DNA from: Halopseudomonas bauzanensis
GTDB taxonomy: Bacteria > Pseudomonadota > Gammaproteobacteria > Pseudomonadales > Pseudomonadaceae
DNA length: 64,000 nt
Direction: 5' to 3'
NCBI RefSeq assembly: GCF_900114735.1
Contig: NZ_FOUA01000001.1
Coordinates: 1,314,278 to 1,378,277, forward strand
Shown here: positions 8,329-16,152 of the stretch, one piece after another
How the letters are laid out: the number at the start of each line of letters is the position of its first letter
How positions within the stretch are numbered: position 1 is the first letter of the stretch
Program-made: the position numbers and the translations under genes
The notes under the pieces: model-generated
The model's input: the letters and a program-made list of their open reading frames with translations, nothing else
Databases searched by the model: none
Told to the model about the DNA's origin: nothing

Positions 8329-10194
8329 TCAGGACGGGACTTCCTGAGTGCGAGGGCCGCGGCGACTGGCTTCGAGCACTGCGGTGAGAGTGCGGGCGTC
8401 GTAACTGCCGAGCAGACGACGACCCTCGATGAAGAACGTAGGAGTGACGTGCGCACCGCTGGCGACCGCGCTGACGAGGTCACGCTCGACACGCTCTATC
8501 ACTGCGGGGCTGTCGAGATCCGCGATGAACCGATCGATGTCAAGACCCAGCTCGGCGGCGTAGCCGATCAAGTCCTCTCGCTCCAGCGCATGCTGACGGG
8601 TGAACACGAAGTCCAGCCACGGCCAGAACATCCCCTGGTTCGATGCCGCCTCGGACGCCCGCGCGGCGATCGGCCCGTGGGGGTGGTGCGGCAACTGGCG
8701 CACCACATACCGCAGGTCGTCCCCGAAGTGGGCGCGCAGATCGTCCCACGAACCGGTGGCGTGTGCACAGTACGCGCACTCGAAGTCAACGTACTCCACG
8801 AGCGTGAGCTGGGCGTCCTCCGGACCGCGGATGTGATCGACCTCCGGATCGACTGGTGGCTCAAGTACCATCGGCAAATCGGCAGTCTCCTCCCCCCACT
8901 TGAGAGCGGCGACCTTGAATATGAGCCACCCCAGCAACGTGGCGAGTAACATCGACACGAGCACCCCGACCGTCGCCTGGCGGCCCAGGTCAGAGGTCGT
9001 ACCGAACGCGAGCCCGATGATGAGCAGCGACACGGTGAAACCGATCCCGGACAGCGCCGCACCACCGAACACGCTCCCCATCCCGACGCCCACCGGCAGG
9101 CGCCCCAGTCCGAGGCGGACTGCGGCTAGAGTGATGAGCCCGATGCCTAGGAGCTTACCGAGCACGAGTCCCGAGATGACGCCCCAGGTCACGGGCGAGC
9201 CGAAGGCCTCAGCGAGCAACCCGCCACGCAGATCCACCCCGGCGTTCGCCAAGGCGAACACCGGCACGATCAGCAGTGCCGCCGGCAGCCGCAGGAACTC
9301 GTGCAGCCGCTCGTTCACAGAGATACCGCGGGATAGTCCGCGGTCCACCGCGTGGGCCGATGCGGCACTCGGAGACTGCCAGAAGTCACGGAACAGTTGT
9401 CTTGCCGCGACGACTTTGTGACGCTGCGTCGCGTAGGCGGGGATCAGGAGCCCCGCAGCCATCCCGGCCAGGGAGGCATGGATGCCGGAGTACACGGTCG
9501 CGAACCACAGCACGATCACGATCAACACATACGGCGTCGCCCGCCACTGCCGGGTGCGCCCCAACAACCACAATCCAACGAGGCTGGCGAGGGCGATAAG
9601 CAACGGGACGATCCGGATCTCCTCGCTATAGACGATGCCGATGATGGACACTGCGAGGAAGTCATCGACCACGGTCAGGGTGAGCAGGAACACGCGCAAC
9701 TGACCCGATAGCCGCGGGCCGACGATCGCCAAGGTGCCCAGCATGAACGCCGTATCGGTGCCGACCACCGCACCCCACCCGTGCAGGCCCTCACTTCCGG
9801 CTAGTTTCACGATCAGGACATACACCAGCGCGGGAAGCACGACACCCGTGACCCCCGCGATCAGGGCGAGGCGGGCGCGGCTGCGGTCCCGGAGCGATCC
9901 GTGGGCGAACTCCTGACGCACCTCCAGGCCGATCAGGAAGAAGAAGACGACCATCAGGCCGTCGTTGATCCAGTGATGCAGATCCATGTGTAGGCGCAGT
10001 GGCCCGAAGTTGAACCCGACGTCTAGGTGCCACAACTCGAAATAGGCGTTGGATAGCGGCGAGTTCGCCCACACGAGCGCCACAACCGTGACGATCACCA
10101 GCAGCACCGCAGCGCCAGACTCCGTGCGTAGATAGTGGGCAACGCGTCTGCGTCTGATATGCGCCGAGGATTCACCGAAAGAAGAGGCTGGCAT
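8329..10194 (-). CDS. nhaA: Na+/H+ antiporter NhaA fused to a DsbA-like thioredoxin domain
   Basis: A 621-residue fusion. Residues about 20-430 are an NhaA antiporter with about 11-12 membrane segments, including GTDTAFMLG (145-153) and the ion-binding Asp pair in TVVDDFLAV (Asp177-Asp178). After a linker (WGEETADLP to PEVDHIRGP), residues about 460-610 form a DsbA/thioredoxin domain with active site CAYC at 473-476 and a cis-Pro loop VTPTFFIEG. The fusion is well known in actinobacteria and unusual in pseudomonads, so acquisition by transfer is likely. The expected role is inner-membrane Na+/H+ exchange coupled to a redox-active domain whose substrate is unknown. The start at 10194 follows ACAGGATAAG, the same leader as uvrA, 25 bp downstream. 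Confidence 0.92.
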   Translation of the reverse strand: MPASSFGESSAHIRRRRVAHYLRTESGAAVLLVIVTVVALVWANSPLSNAYFELWHLDVGFNFGPLRLHMDLHHWINDGLMVVFFFLIGLEVRQEFAHGSLRDRSRARLALIAGVTGVVLPALVYVLIVKLAGSEGLHGWGAVVGTDTAFMLGTLAIVGPRLSGQLRVFLLTLTVVDDFLAVSIIGIVYSEEIRIVPLLIALASLVGLWLLGRTRQWRATPYVLIVIVLWFATVYSGIHASLAGMAAGLLIPAYATQRHKVVAARQLFRDFWQSPSAASAHAVDRGLSRGISVNERLHEFLRLPAALLIVPVFALANAGVDLRGGLLAEAFGSPVTWGVISGLVLGKLLGIGLITLAAVRLGLGRLPVGVGMGSVFGGAALSGIGFTVSLLIIGLAFGTTSDLGRQATVGVLVSMLLATLLGWLIFKVAALKWGEETADLPMVLEPPVDPEVDHIRGPEDAQLTLVEYVDFECAYCAHATGSWDDLRAHFGDDLRYVVRQLPHHPHGPIAARASEAASNQGMFWPWLDFVFTRQHALEREDLIGYAAELGLDIDRFIADLDSPAVIERVERDLVSAVASGAHVTPTFFIEGRRLLGSYDARTLTAVLEASRRGPRTQEVPS

Positions 10195-10247
10195 GTGCTT
10201 ATCCTGTAGTTTGTGAGATCACGATGGGCCGGTTTCGGATGGACCGA

Positions 10248-10396
10248 TCAGGCGTCCGCCTCTGGCGGCGTCTCATCATCGAGCGAACGCAGCCAAGCGA
10301 GTCTTTCTCCCAGCCTGCGCTCAACACCTCTGTCCGTTGGCTGATACCAACCCGGCCGCGCCACGCCCTCGGGAAAATAGGTTTGCCCAGCGGCTT
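10248..10396 (-). pseudogene. rarA (replication-associated recombination ATPase) C-terminal fragment
   Basis: The minus strand encodes GQTYFPEGVARPGWYQPTDR, then GVERRLGERLAWLRSLDDE, and a stop at 10248-10250. This resembles the extreme C-terminus of RarA/MgsA (family pattern: Y-x-P-x... YxPTxRGxExxIxEKLAWLRxLD). A stop in the same frame just upstream and the lack of any AAA+ sequence show it is only a short leftover of about 45 codons. It lies directly upstream of nhaA and may mark the source locus of the nhaA segment. Confidence 0.55.
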
Positions 10397-10408
10397 AAAA
10401 AGCTAGAA

Positions 10409-10439
10409 ATGGTGTCCACTTAAATCAGGTGGACACCAT
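10409..10439. repeat. Perfect 11-bp inverted repeat
   Basis: ATGGTGTCCAC (10409-10419) and GTGGACACCAT (10429-10439) are perfect complements separated by 9 bp. The region between the rarA remnant and the oxidoreductase gene (10397-10565) has no gene. The hairpin may be a terminator without a T tract, an operator, or the joined ends of a lost insertion element. Confidence 0.6.
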
Positions 10440-10565
10440 CGCCTTTGGCGTCGGGGCCAGGAAGGTGTGTTGGCCGGACGGATACACAGAATCGGCCAAA
10501 AGCGGTCATCAGGGCTGGCTTGAATCGGGGCCGAAGGATTACGCTCTCAGCCCCATAATTGCTGG

Positions 10566-11558
10566 TCAGACAGTTATCACGATCTTGCCGATCTGCTGAT
10601 TGGCTTCAAGGAAACGATGGGCATCCTGGATGTCGCTAAGTGCGAATGTCTTTGCGATGATCGGGCGCAACGCACCGGACTTCAACCCTTGCAGAATAAA
10701 AGCCTTCGCTCTCTCCAGGGCTTCAGGGTCGGCCACAATCTCTGCGTAGAGATAACCCTTCAAAGTCAGGCTTTTGCCCAGCACGGTAAACAGTGGGAAT
10801 GGTGTCGGTTCAGAGCTGAGTGCGCCGTACACCAGCAAAATTCCGCCCCGCGCCATGCTCTGCGTGAGAGGTTCAAAGGACGGCCCGCCTACAGGATCGA
10901 ATACAACGCGAGCGCCTTGACCGGCAGTTATCGTCATAACACGCTCGACGATATCCTCTTCATCGCTGACGATGACATGCGCAGCGCCTGCATCAAGCAG
11001 GGCCTGCTTCTTCGCGTGAGTTCGAGTGATCGCAATCGATGTGGCGCCGACCATACGAGCCATTTGGAAGGCGGCCAAGCCAACACTGCTTGACGCGGCG
11101 GTAACGATGACAAAATCGCCCTGCCGTAGCTTCGCCTGTTCAATCAATGCCCCCCAGGCGGTGACGTACTGCATCCAAGACGCCGCAGCCTCTTCAAAGG
11201 ACAAGTTCTCAGGGCTCTTTACCACCAGGTGGGCCGGTACATTGGCCAACTCGCCGTAGGTGCCCCAGCGAGCAATATCCAGAGGTGGGATCAGAGCGAC
11301 CGAGTCACCAACCGTGATCTCGGTTACGTCGCTCCCGACTGCCGTTACGATGCCTGCGGCCTCGTAGCCTAAGCGGCTGGGGAACTCCGCTTCTTGCAGG
11401 TATGCGTGATTGCGAAACATCACTTCGGCTCGGTTCAAGCCAATAGCTTTAACACTAATCTGCACCTCGTTTGCTGCTGGTGCCGATACTTCCAGATCTT
11501 CCAGCTTCAGAACGCTGGCGTCACCGTATTCATGAATTCTGACAATGCGTGCCATCAT
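10566..11558 (-). CDS. Zinc-type MDR oxidoreductase / quinone reductase-like
   Basis: A 330-residue medium-chain dehydrogenase/reductase of the quinone oxidoreductase group. The N-terminal GroES-like domain has IHEYGDASVLKLEDLEV, LNRAEVMFRNHAYL and LGYEAAGIVTAVGSDV; the Rossmann part has VIVTAASSSVGLAAFQMA in place of the usual GGVG loop. It lacks the structural-zinc cysteines. Likely NAD(P)H-dependent reduction of quinones or alpha,beta-unsaturated carbonyls; the substrate is unknown. The start at 11558 is chosen because GAGG lies six bases upstream. It is divergent from the LysR gene at 11696 with a 137-bp shared control region, so regulation by that LysR protein is likely. Confidence 0.88.
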   Translation of the reverse strand: MMARIVRIHEYGDASVLKLEDLEVSAPAANEVQISVKAIGLNRAEVMFRNHAYLQEAEFPSRLGYEAAGIVTAVGSDVTEITVGDSVALIPPLDIARWGTYGELANVPAHLVVKSPENLSFEEAAASWMQYVTAWGALIEQAKLRQGDFVIVTAASSSVGLAAFQMARMVGATSIAITRTHAKKQALLDAGAAHVIVSDEEDIVERVMTITAGQGARVVFDPVGGPSFEPLTQSMARGGILLVYGALSSEPTPFPLFTVLGKSLTLKGYLYAEIVADPEALERAKAFILQGLKSGALRPIIAKTFALSDIQDAHRFLEANQQIGKIVITV

Positions 11559-11695
11559 AAATACCTCGTTTATCAATGGGCCTCGACGTACATCCGGAAG
11601 GTATCCGGGCACTCGAAAGGTGACAAAAATTTAGTCATTGGTTGGCGCTAGATAAAGGCCTATGATGGCGTATTACTAGAAACAGAGTGTTTATA

Positions 11696-12592
11696 ATGGA
11701 TCGCCTGACCCAGATGGCCACGTTCGCCAAAGCAGTTGAGCTGGGCTCATTCAGCGCCGCTGCGGACGACCTGAATCTGTCCCCTCAATTGGTAGGGAAA
11801 CAGGTGAAAATGCTCGAGCAACATCTGGGGGTTTCCCTGCTGCACCGGACTACGCGCAGGCAAAGCCTCACCGACTTCGGCAGGGCGTTCTACCCGCGAG
11901 CAAAACTGATCCTTGCAGACATGCAGTCTGCCGAGAACCTGGCTGCCCTCACTCGGGGCACACCAAGCGGCCGTCTTCGCATCAACGCGCCGGTCACGTT
12001 CGGAGTTCGCACGCTTTCGCCACGCCTGCTGGAATACATGGTTCGGTATCCTCAGGTGTCTGTTGACCTAACGTTATCGAACGAGCTGGTCGATATCGTT
12101 GATGAGGGTTACGACGTGGTATTTCGCATCGGCGAGCTGGTGAGCAGTGGGTTGAAGGCAGTGCCACTGGAGCCCTATCAGATGGTTTTATGCGCTGCGC
12201 CGTCCTATCTTGCACGTCGCCCTCCCATCATCAATCCGTGGGATCTACAGCAGCAGGAGTGTCTGGGGTTTACCTATTCTGATGGCCGCTCACACTGGAG
12301 CTTCGACAGCCCGGAGGGGCGTATAGATGTTCCTATTAGAAGCAAATTAACGATCAATCAAGGTGATCCACTGCTGGCAGCGGCTGTAGCTGGCCTAGGT
12401 GTGGTTCTACAGCCGATAGAGTTGGTTAGCGATGCACTGCGCGATGGGACACTGGTGCGCCTGTTGCCGCAGTACCCGGTGCCGAATACCGCAATGCACA
12501 TCCTCTATGCCCCTGACCGAAGAATGACTCCAAAGCTGCGCAGCTTCTTGGAGTTTGCACGTGAGGCTTTTGGGCAGCGAGGCCCTCTCTAA
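11696..12592 (+). CDS. LysR-family transcriptional regulator
   Basis: A 298-residue LysR-type regulator. The N-terminal winged helix contains MATFAKAVELGSFSAAADDL followed by QLVGKQVKMLEQHLGVSLLH; the effector domain (about residues 90-290) contains GRLRINAPVTFGVRTLSP, typical of the CrgA/AaeR-like subgroup that often controls a divergent oxidoreductase. The ATG at 11696 is preferred over an upstream GTG because the family start MDRLTQMATF aligns there. It faces the MDR oxidoreductase gene. Its 3' end abuts an IS481 fragment. Confidence 0.9.
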   Translation: MDRLTQMATFAKAVELGSFSAAADDLNLSPQLVGKQVKMLEQHLGVSLLHRTTRRQSLTDFGRAFYPRAKLILADMQSAENLAALTRGTPSGRLRINAPVTFGVRTLSPRLLEYMVRYPQVSVDLTLSNELVDIVDEGYDVVFRIGELVSSGLKAVPLEPYQMVLCAAPSYLARRPPIINPWDLQQQECLGFTYSDGRSHWSFDSPEGRIDVPIRSKLTINQGDPLLAAAVAGLGVVLQPIELVSDALRDGTLVRLLPQYPVPNTAMHILYAPDRRMTPKLRSFLEFAREAFGQRGPL

Positions 12593-12631
12593 CGCATGAA
12601 AATCAATCACTCCTACGCTATCCGGTATTCG

Positions 12632-12934
12632 TAAAGGAGGGAGGGTTTCACGCAGATGCCCCAGCAGGTCGTCCAAGGGAAGCAGGGTGCGGCGCCTGAA
12701 ATCGACCACCATCGCTTCTTCAGCATCCGAGAGCCGGACGCTACATGGTTTGGCAGGCCCCATGGGTTTGTCTGTTGTCGTCGAGCGCGAACCCCACTTG
12801 GCTACGGTCTTGACGTTCAGTCCGTAGCGGGCGGCAAGGGCGCGCGTCGACTCTTGCGACGCTTGGAGCTCGGCTCGAACTCGCGGGGCGGTGTTGTGCG
12901 GGCTGAGCCATGAAGACCTGTTGCCATAGCGCAT
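12632..12934 (-). pseudogene. IS481-family transposase, N-terminal fragment with frameshift
   Basis: The minus strand encodes RVRAELQASQESTRALAARY, GLNVKTVAKW, then DAEEAMVVDFRRRTLLPLDD and LLGHLRETLPPL, the helix-turn-helix region of IS481 transposases. The natural start (MAQPAQHRP) is in another frame: a C4 run near 12885-12895 carries one extra C. The catalytic DDE domain is missing, cut at about 12632 against the LysR 3' flank. It is a non-functional relic. Confidence 0.85.
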
Positions 12935-12984
12935 CCTCCTGATGAGGGCTCAAGAATGCACCATGACTTCGTGGGACTGCACAC

Positions 12985-13290
12985 CTAGATTCTTTCTTGC
13001 AGCGCCTTGAGGAAGGCATCGATATTCTCATCGTGGCGTTTGTAGTAGGTCCAAGGGCCGATCCGCTGCGATGTCACCAATTGCGCGCGCTGTAGAGCTG
13101 CGAGATAAAGCGATGTCGTTGACTGCGAGAGGCCCGTGCGCTCTTGGATGATACTGACGCACACGCCTACCGTTTCTGGGTCGACCTCCTGCCCGGGAAA
13201 GGCTGTCCTGGGATCCTTGAGCCAATTGAGGATGGTAAGGCGCATCGGGTTCGCCAATGCTTTCAGGGCTTCGTTGACGTCAATAGTCAT
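12985..13290 (-). CDS. ArsR-family transcriptional regulator
   Basis: A 101-residue winged-helix regulator. It has KALANPMRLTILNWLKDP (about residues 9-26), the ArsR helix 1-2 signature, a recognition helix in GLSQSTTSLYLAALQRAQLV (about residues 53-72) and a wing QRIGPWTYYKRHDE. The single Cys (GVCVSII, about residue 44) is not arranged as a metal site, so redox or organic-ligand sensing, or no sensing, is possible. It is the last gene of a same-strand row OYE - LLM flavoprotein - arsR, 134 bp after the LLM gene. An ATATC-containing repeat lies just upstream of its start and may be its operator. Confidence 0.9.
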   Translation of the reverse strand: MTIDVNEALKALANPMRLTILNWLKDPRTAFPGQEVDPETVGVCVSIIQERTGLSQSTTSLYLAALQRAQLVTSQRIGPWTYYKRHDENIDAFLKALQERI

Positions 13291-13310
13291 GAATTTTTTA
13301 TACCTACTCT

Positions 13311-13331
13311 TCCGATATCTGGATATCTTCC
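13311..13331. promoter_or_regulatory. GATATC repeat upstream of arsR-type gene
   Basis: Two GATATC hexamers, each self-complementary, occur at 13314-13319 and 13322-13327, separated by TG, within 40 bp of the ArsR start. Such short symmetric sites are typical of ArsR operators. The assignment is inference. Confidence 0.4.
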
Positions 13332-13424
13332 TGATTCACGCAGCAAATTGGAAGGCTTCACCATGATCTCCGCGCCTGCCCTTCGCAGTGATGGGCAGGC
13401 TTGGACTGGAATCCTATTGTCCTG

Positions 13425-14408
13425 TCAGGTAGGACTATCGGACACCTGTGCGCCGAATTGCGGGACGATATGTTTGCCAAGTTCCTCGATAACCTCTGCT
13501 GCGGGGCGTTTACCATACTTGAGGTTCAGGATGACGTGATCTACACCGATTTCCTGAAGTGTATCCAGCAAGGCCAGAAGATGGTTACGTCCCAGTCGGA
13601 ATCCTAGATGGATAGGCGAGGGCGGCGTGGATGGGTGTTCGTCCAGGTCGATATACAGCGATTGCAAGAACGGCTTGTAGATAGTGCCACATTGTTTAGC
13701 CGTTTCCTGTCGCCAATCTTCCACGATGAGTCGCTGTATTTTTGGCGGACGTGGATAGTTGATCCATCCATGGCTTTCACGCGCGATCCAATCGAGCGAC
13801 TGGCGGCTATGTCCGGTTACGAATAGCGGTATTTCCCGAGTCGTAGGTTTGGGAACGAGATCGGCCCCCAGTAACTCACCGTGACTCCAGCGAATGGGCT
13901 CGAAGTGTGTTCGATGGGCTTGGCGTATCACATTGAGGTTTTCTTGAAAGGTCTCGCCGCGCTGTTCTGGATCAACGCTGAATGCGGGAAACTCCACGGG
14001 ACGATCGCCAGAGGCTACTCCCAGGAGCAAGCGACCTCCGCTCAACTGATCAATGCTCGCTGCGGCCTTTGCCGTGTGCAAGGGATTACGCAAAGTAAGG
14101 GCGATGGAGGCGGTGCCTAGTGCGATTTTTGTTGTATGGGCTGCCATGTAGCCCAGATACACCCAAGGGTCGAAAACCTGGCCGACATCGCCGAAGCTTG
14201 GGTCCCTGAGCGGCACGTCGCGAAACCAGAGCGCCGAAAAACCAAGTGCCTCTGCACGTTTGGCCAGCGCGACCTGATCCAGCATGCGCGGTGTGTCACC
14301 CTCGAAAGCCTCCAGGGGAAAGAACAGCCCAAGGCTTAGATGACCCTGCCTGAAGGTCCGTTTGAATCCCCTATGCTCTTGGTAGGGAGTCGTGCTCGGT
14401 TGGTACAT
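13425..14408 (-). CDS. LLM-class flavin-dependent oxidoreductase
   Basis: A 327-residue bacterial-luciferase-like flavoprotein (TIM barrel, F420 or FMN dependent; FMN is likely in a pseudomonad). Visible features: LSLGLFFPLEAF at the N-terminus, RAEALGFSALWFRDVPLRDP, TKIALGTASIALTLRNPLHT (about residues 92-111) and QLSGGRLLLGVASGDRP, the flavin-phosphate-binding stretch. These enzymes oxidise or reduce small organics with flavin supplied by a partner reductase. It lies 66 bp downstream of the OYE gene on the same strand, so a flavoenzyme operon is likely. Substrate unknown. Confidence 0.9.
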   Translation of the reverse strand: MYQPSTTPYQEHRGFKRTFRQGHLSLGLFFPLEAFEGDTPRMLDQVALAKRAEALGFSALWFRDVPLRDPSFGDVGQVFDPWVYLGYMAAHTTKIALGTASIALTLRNPLHTAKAAASIDQLSGGRLLLGVASGDRPVEFPAFSVDPEQRGETFQENLNVIRQAHRTHFEPIRWSHGELLGADLVPKPTTREIPLFVTGHSRQSLDWIARESHGWINYPRPPKIQRLIVEDWRQETAKQCGTIYKPFLQSLYIDLDEHPSTPPSPIHLGFRLGRNHLLALLDTLQEIGVDHVILNLKYGKRPAAEVIEELGKHIVPQFGAQVSDSPT

Positions 14409-14437
14409 GCTTAACTTCCTCGGTCAGCAAACGCTGA

Positions 14438-14465
14438 GCCACGCCCCTGAGTTATGGGGCGTGGC
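14438..14465. terminator. Strong hairpin between OYE and LLM genes
   Basis: GCCACGCCCC (14438-14447) pairs perfectly with GGGGCGTGGC (14456-14465). No T tract follows on the minus strand, so it may attenuate or stabilise the transcript rather than end it. Confidence 0.5.
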
Positions 14466-14474
14466 ACTGGGCGC

Positions 14475-15635
14475 TTAGGGTGTGTAAGTAGGGTAGTCGG
14501 TGTAGCCCTTATCGGTACCGCCGTACATGCTGCTTGGATCAAGTGGGTTAAGCGGCCAGTTGTTGGCGATACGCGCGGGCAGGTCGGGGTTCGCAATGAA
14601 GGGGCGACCAAAAGCGATCAGGTCGGCCCAGCCAGCTTTTATCACGCGATTTCCTCGTTCAGCGGTGTACTTGCCGGCATAGAGAATCTTGCCGCTGAAG
14701 GTCTTACGAACAGCTTCCCGGAACGTCTCGGGCAGCTCGGGTGCGTTTTCCCAATCGGCTTCAGCGAGCGACAGGTAGGCAATGCCCACTTCCTCGAGGA
14801 TCTTCACTGCCTCGATGTAGGTTTGGTGAGGATCTTCTTCGACCAGGCCAAGGTAGACGCGGTCTTCGTCTGTGGTCGCGAACAGCGGGGCGAAGCGAAC
14901 GCCAACGCGCTCCTTGCCGACGACACCAGCAACGGCGAGGGTGATTTCGCGCAGGAAGCGAAGACGGTTCTGCAGCGAACCGCCATATTCATCATCACGC
15001 TGGTTGGTATGCGCCGAAATGAACTGGTTTACCAGGTACCCATTCGCGCAGTGAAGCTCCACCCCGTCAAAACCTGCGTCCAAAGCATTTCGGGCTGCTT
15101 GGGCGTAGAGCTCAACCAGTTCCTTTACCTCCTTGGTGGACAGGGCTCGTGGGGTCGAAGGGTCGGCCAGTGTACCCGTGCCGGGGCCAGTTTCGATGAA
15201 CACCTTGACGTTGTCCGCGCGGATGGCTGATGGCGCGACGGGCGCTTCACCACCGGGTTGCAGCGACGTGTGCGACACGCGGCCCACATGCCAAAGTTGA
15301 GCAAAGATCACCCCCCCTTCGGCGTGAACAGCGTCGGTGACCTTACGCCAGCCTTGTATCTGTTCCGGGCTATGAATGCCAGGTGTCCAGGCATAACCCT
15401 GTCCTCGGGGTTCGATCTGTGTGCCCTCGGTCACCATGAAGCCAGCACCGCTGCGCTGACGGTAATATGTGGCCATTAGGTCGTTCGCAATATTGCCGGG
15501 TTGGGAGCTGCGCGAACGCGTCAGTGGCGGCAGAACGATACGGTTCTTGAGGGTGTATGGGCCCAGCTGAGTGGTTTTGAAAAGTTCTGATTGTGTCACT
15601 TCATTTACCTGCATATCTAAATTATTAGATGTCAT
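14475..15635 (-). CDS. Alkene reductase, Old Yellow Enzyme family
   Basis: A 386-residue FMN-dependent OYE (NemA-like). Features: LKNRIVLPPLTRSRSS (about residues 30-45), QLWHVGRVSHTSLQPGG with the His of the family, GFDGVELHCANGYLVNQFIS with the catalytic-site HxxN-type pair, DEYGGSLQNRLRFL, and GRPFIANPDLPARI near the C-terminus. These enzymes reduce the C=C bond of alpha,beta-unsaturated carbonyls, nitroesters and maleimides using NADPH. The start at 15635 gives an N-terminal extension; ATG 15614 is an alternative, and neither has a strong ribosome-binding site. It probably heads the OYE-LLM-arsR transcript. Confidence 0.92.
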   Translation of the reverse strand: MTSNNLDMQVNEVTQSELFKTTQLGPYTLKNRIVLPPLTRSRSSQPGNIANDLMATYYRQRSGAGFMVTEGTQIEPRGQGYAWTPGIHSPEQIQGWRKVTDAVHAEGGVIFAQLWHVGRVSHTSLQPGGEAPVAPSAIRADNVKVFIETGPGTGTLADPSTPRALSTKEVKELVELYAQAARNALDAGFDGVELHCANGYLVNQFISAHTNQRDDEYGGSLQNRLRFLREITLAVAGVVGKERVGVRFAPLFATTDEDRVYLGLVEEDPHQTYIEAVKILEEVGIAYLSLAEADWENAPELPETFREAVRKTFSGKILYAGKYTAERGNRVIKAGWADLIAFGRPFIANPDLPARIANNWPLNPLDPSSMYGGTDKGYTDYPTYTP

Positions 15636-16152
15636 AAGTCAAAGAACATGGATCAACGAGGTCAGAAGAGCCTAGCGGTGCTTCGTTGAGGCTGACGTAG
15701 ATATTCTTCTTCTGGCTGTAGGCTACGCGCATATCGTTGCGAATACCGGCCAGGGAAGGTGATTCGGATGGGTATCGCTGGAATCTTTCATAGGGCTACC
15801 TCCTGAGGTTTCTAGCGCGGGCTACGAGTCAATACTATTCGCGATATCTGCATATGTCAATATGTCGCTACTGTTCCCGGCACCTATGCATATTTTTGCG
15901 CCCTTGCAGCTCACTTCTGGATCAGCTGGGAATGCGCCGTGCTTCGCGCCAGTGTTGCCTATGTGTCGCATCCCGGACGATTGCATAGATATAAATCGCC
16001 ATCCGCTGTTTATGGCGCGAACCGTGCTGCGGGAGTTGATACAGCCCCTGCCATCAACCAGGAGCCTGTAATGCAAATCTCTCTGCACAAGAATGTACGC
16101 ACCACACCTGCCATGCGCGCCGAGATCGCCGCCACGTTGATCGGCAGCCGTC
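15636..16152. other. Intergenic stretch with relics
   Basis: About 515 bp without an intact gene. The minus strand holds an open frame from 15795 to a stop at 15625 (about 56 codons including RNDMRVAYSQKKNIYVSLNE) that overlaps the OYE start; it looks like a remnant. Another minus-strand ATG at 15790-15792 follows a perfect AGGAGG but is stopped after about 22 codons. An IS481 N-terminal fragment lies at 16071-16135. Confidence 0.4.
16071..16135 (+). pseudogene. IS481-family transposase, N-terminal scrap
   Basis: From ATG 16071 the plus strand reads MQISLHKNVRTTPAMRAEIA, matching the first residues of many IS481-type transposases (LHKNARTTPAxRAE). Similarity ends after about 22 codons, where the sequence becomes the antisense of the Yellow-like gene's 3' end. 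Confidence 0.6.
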
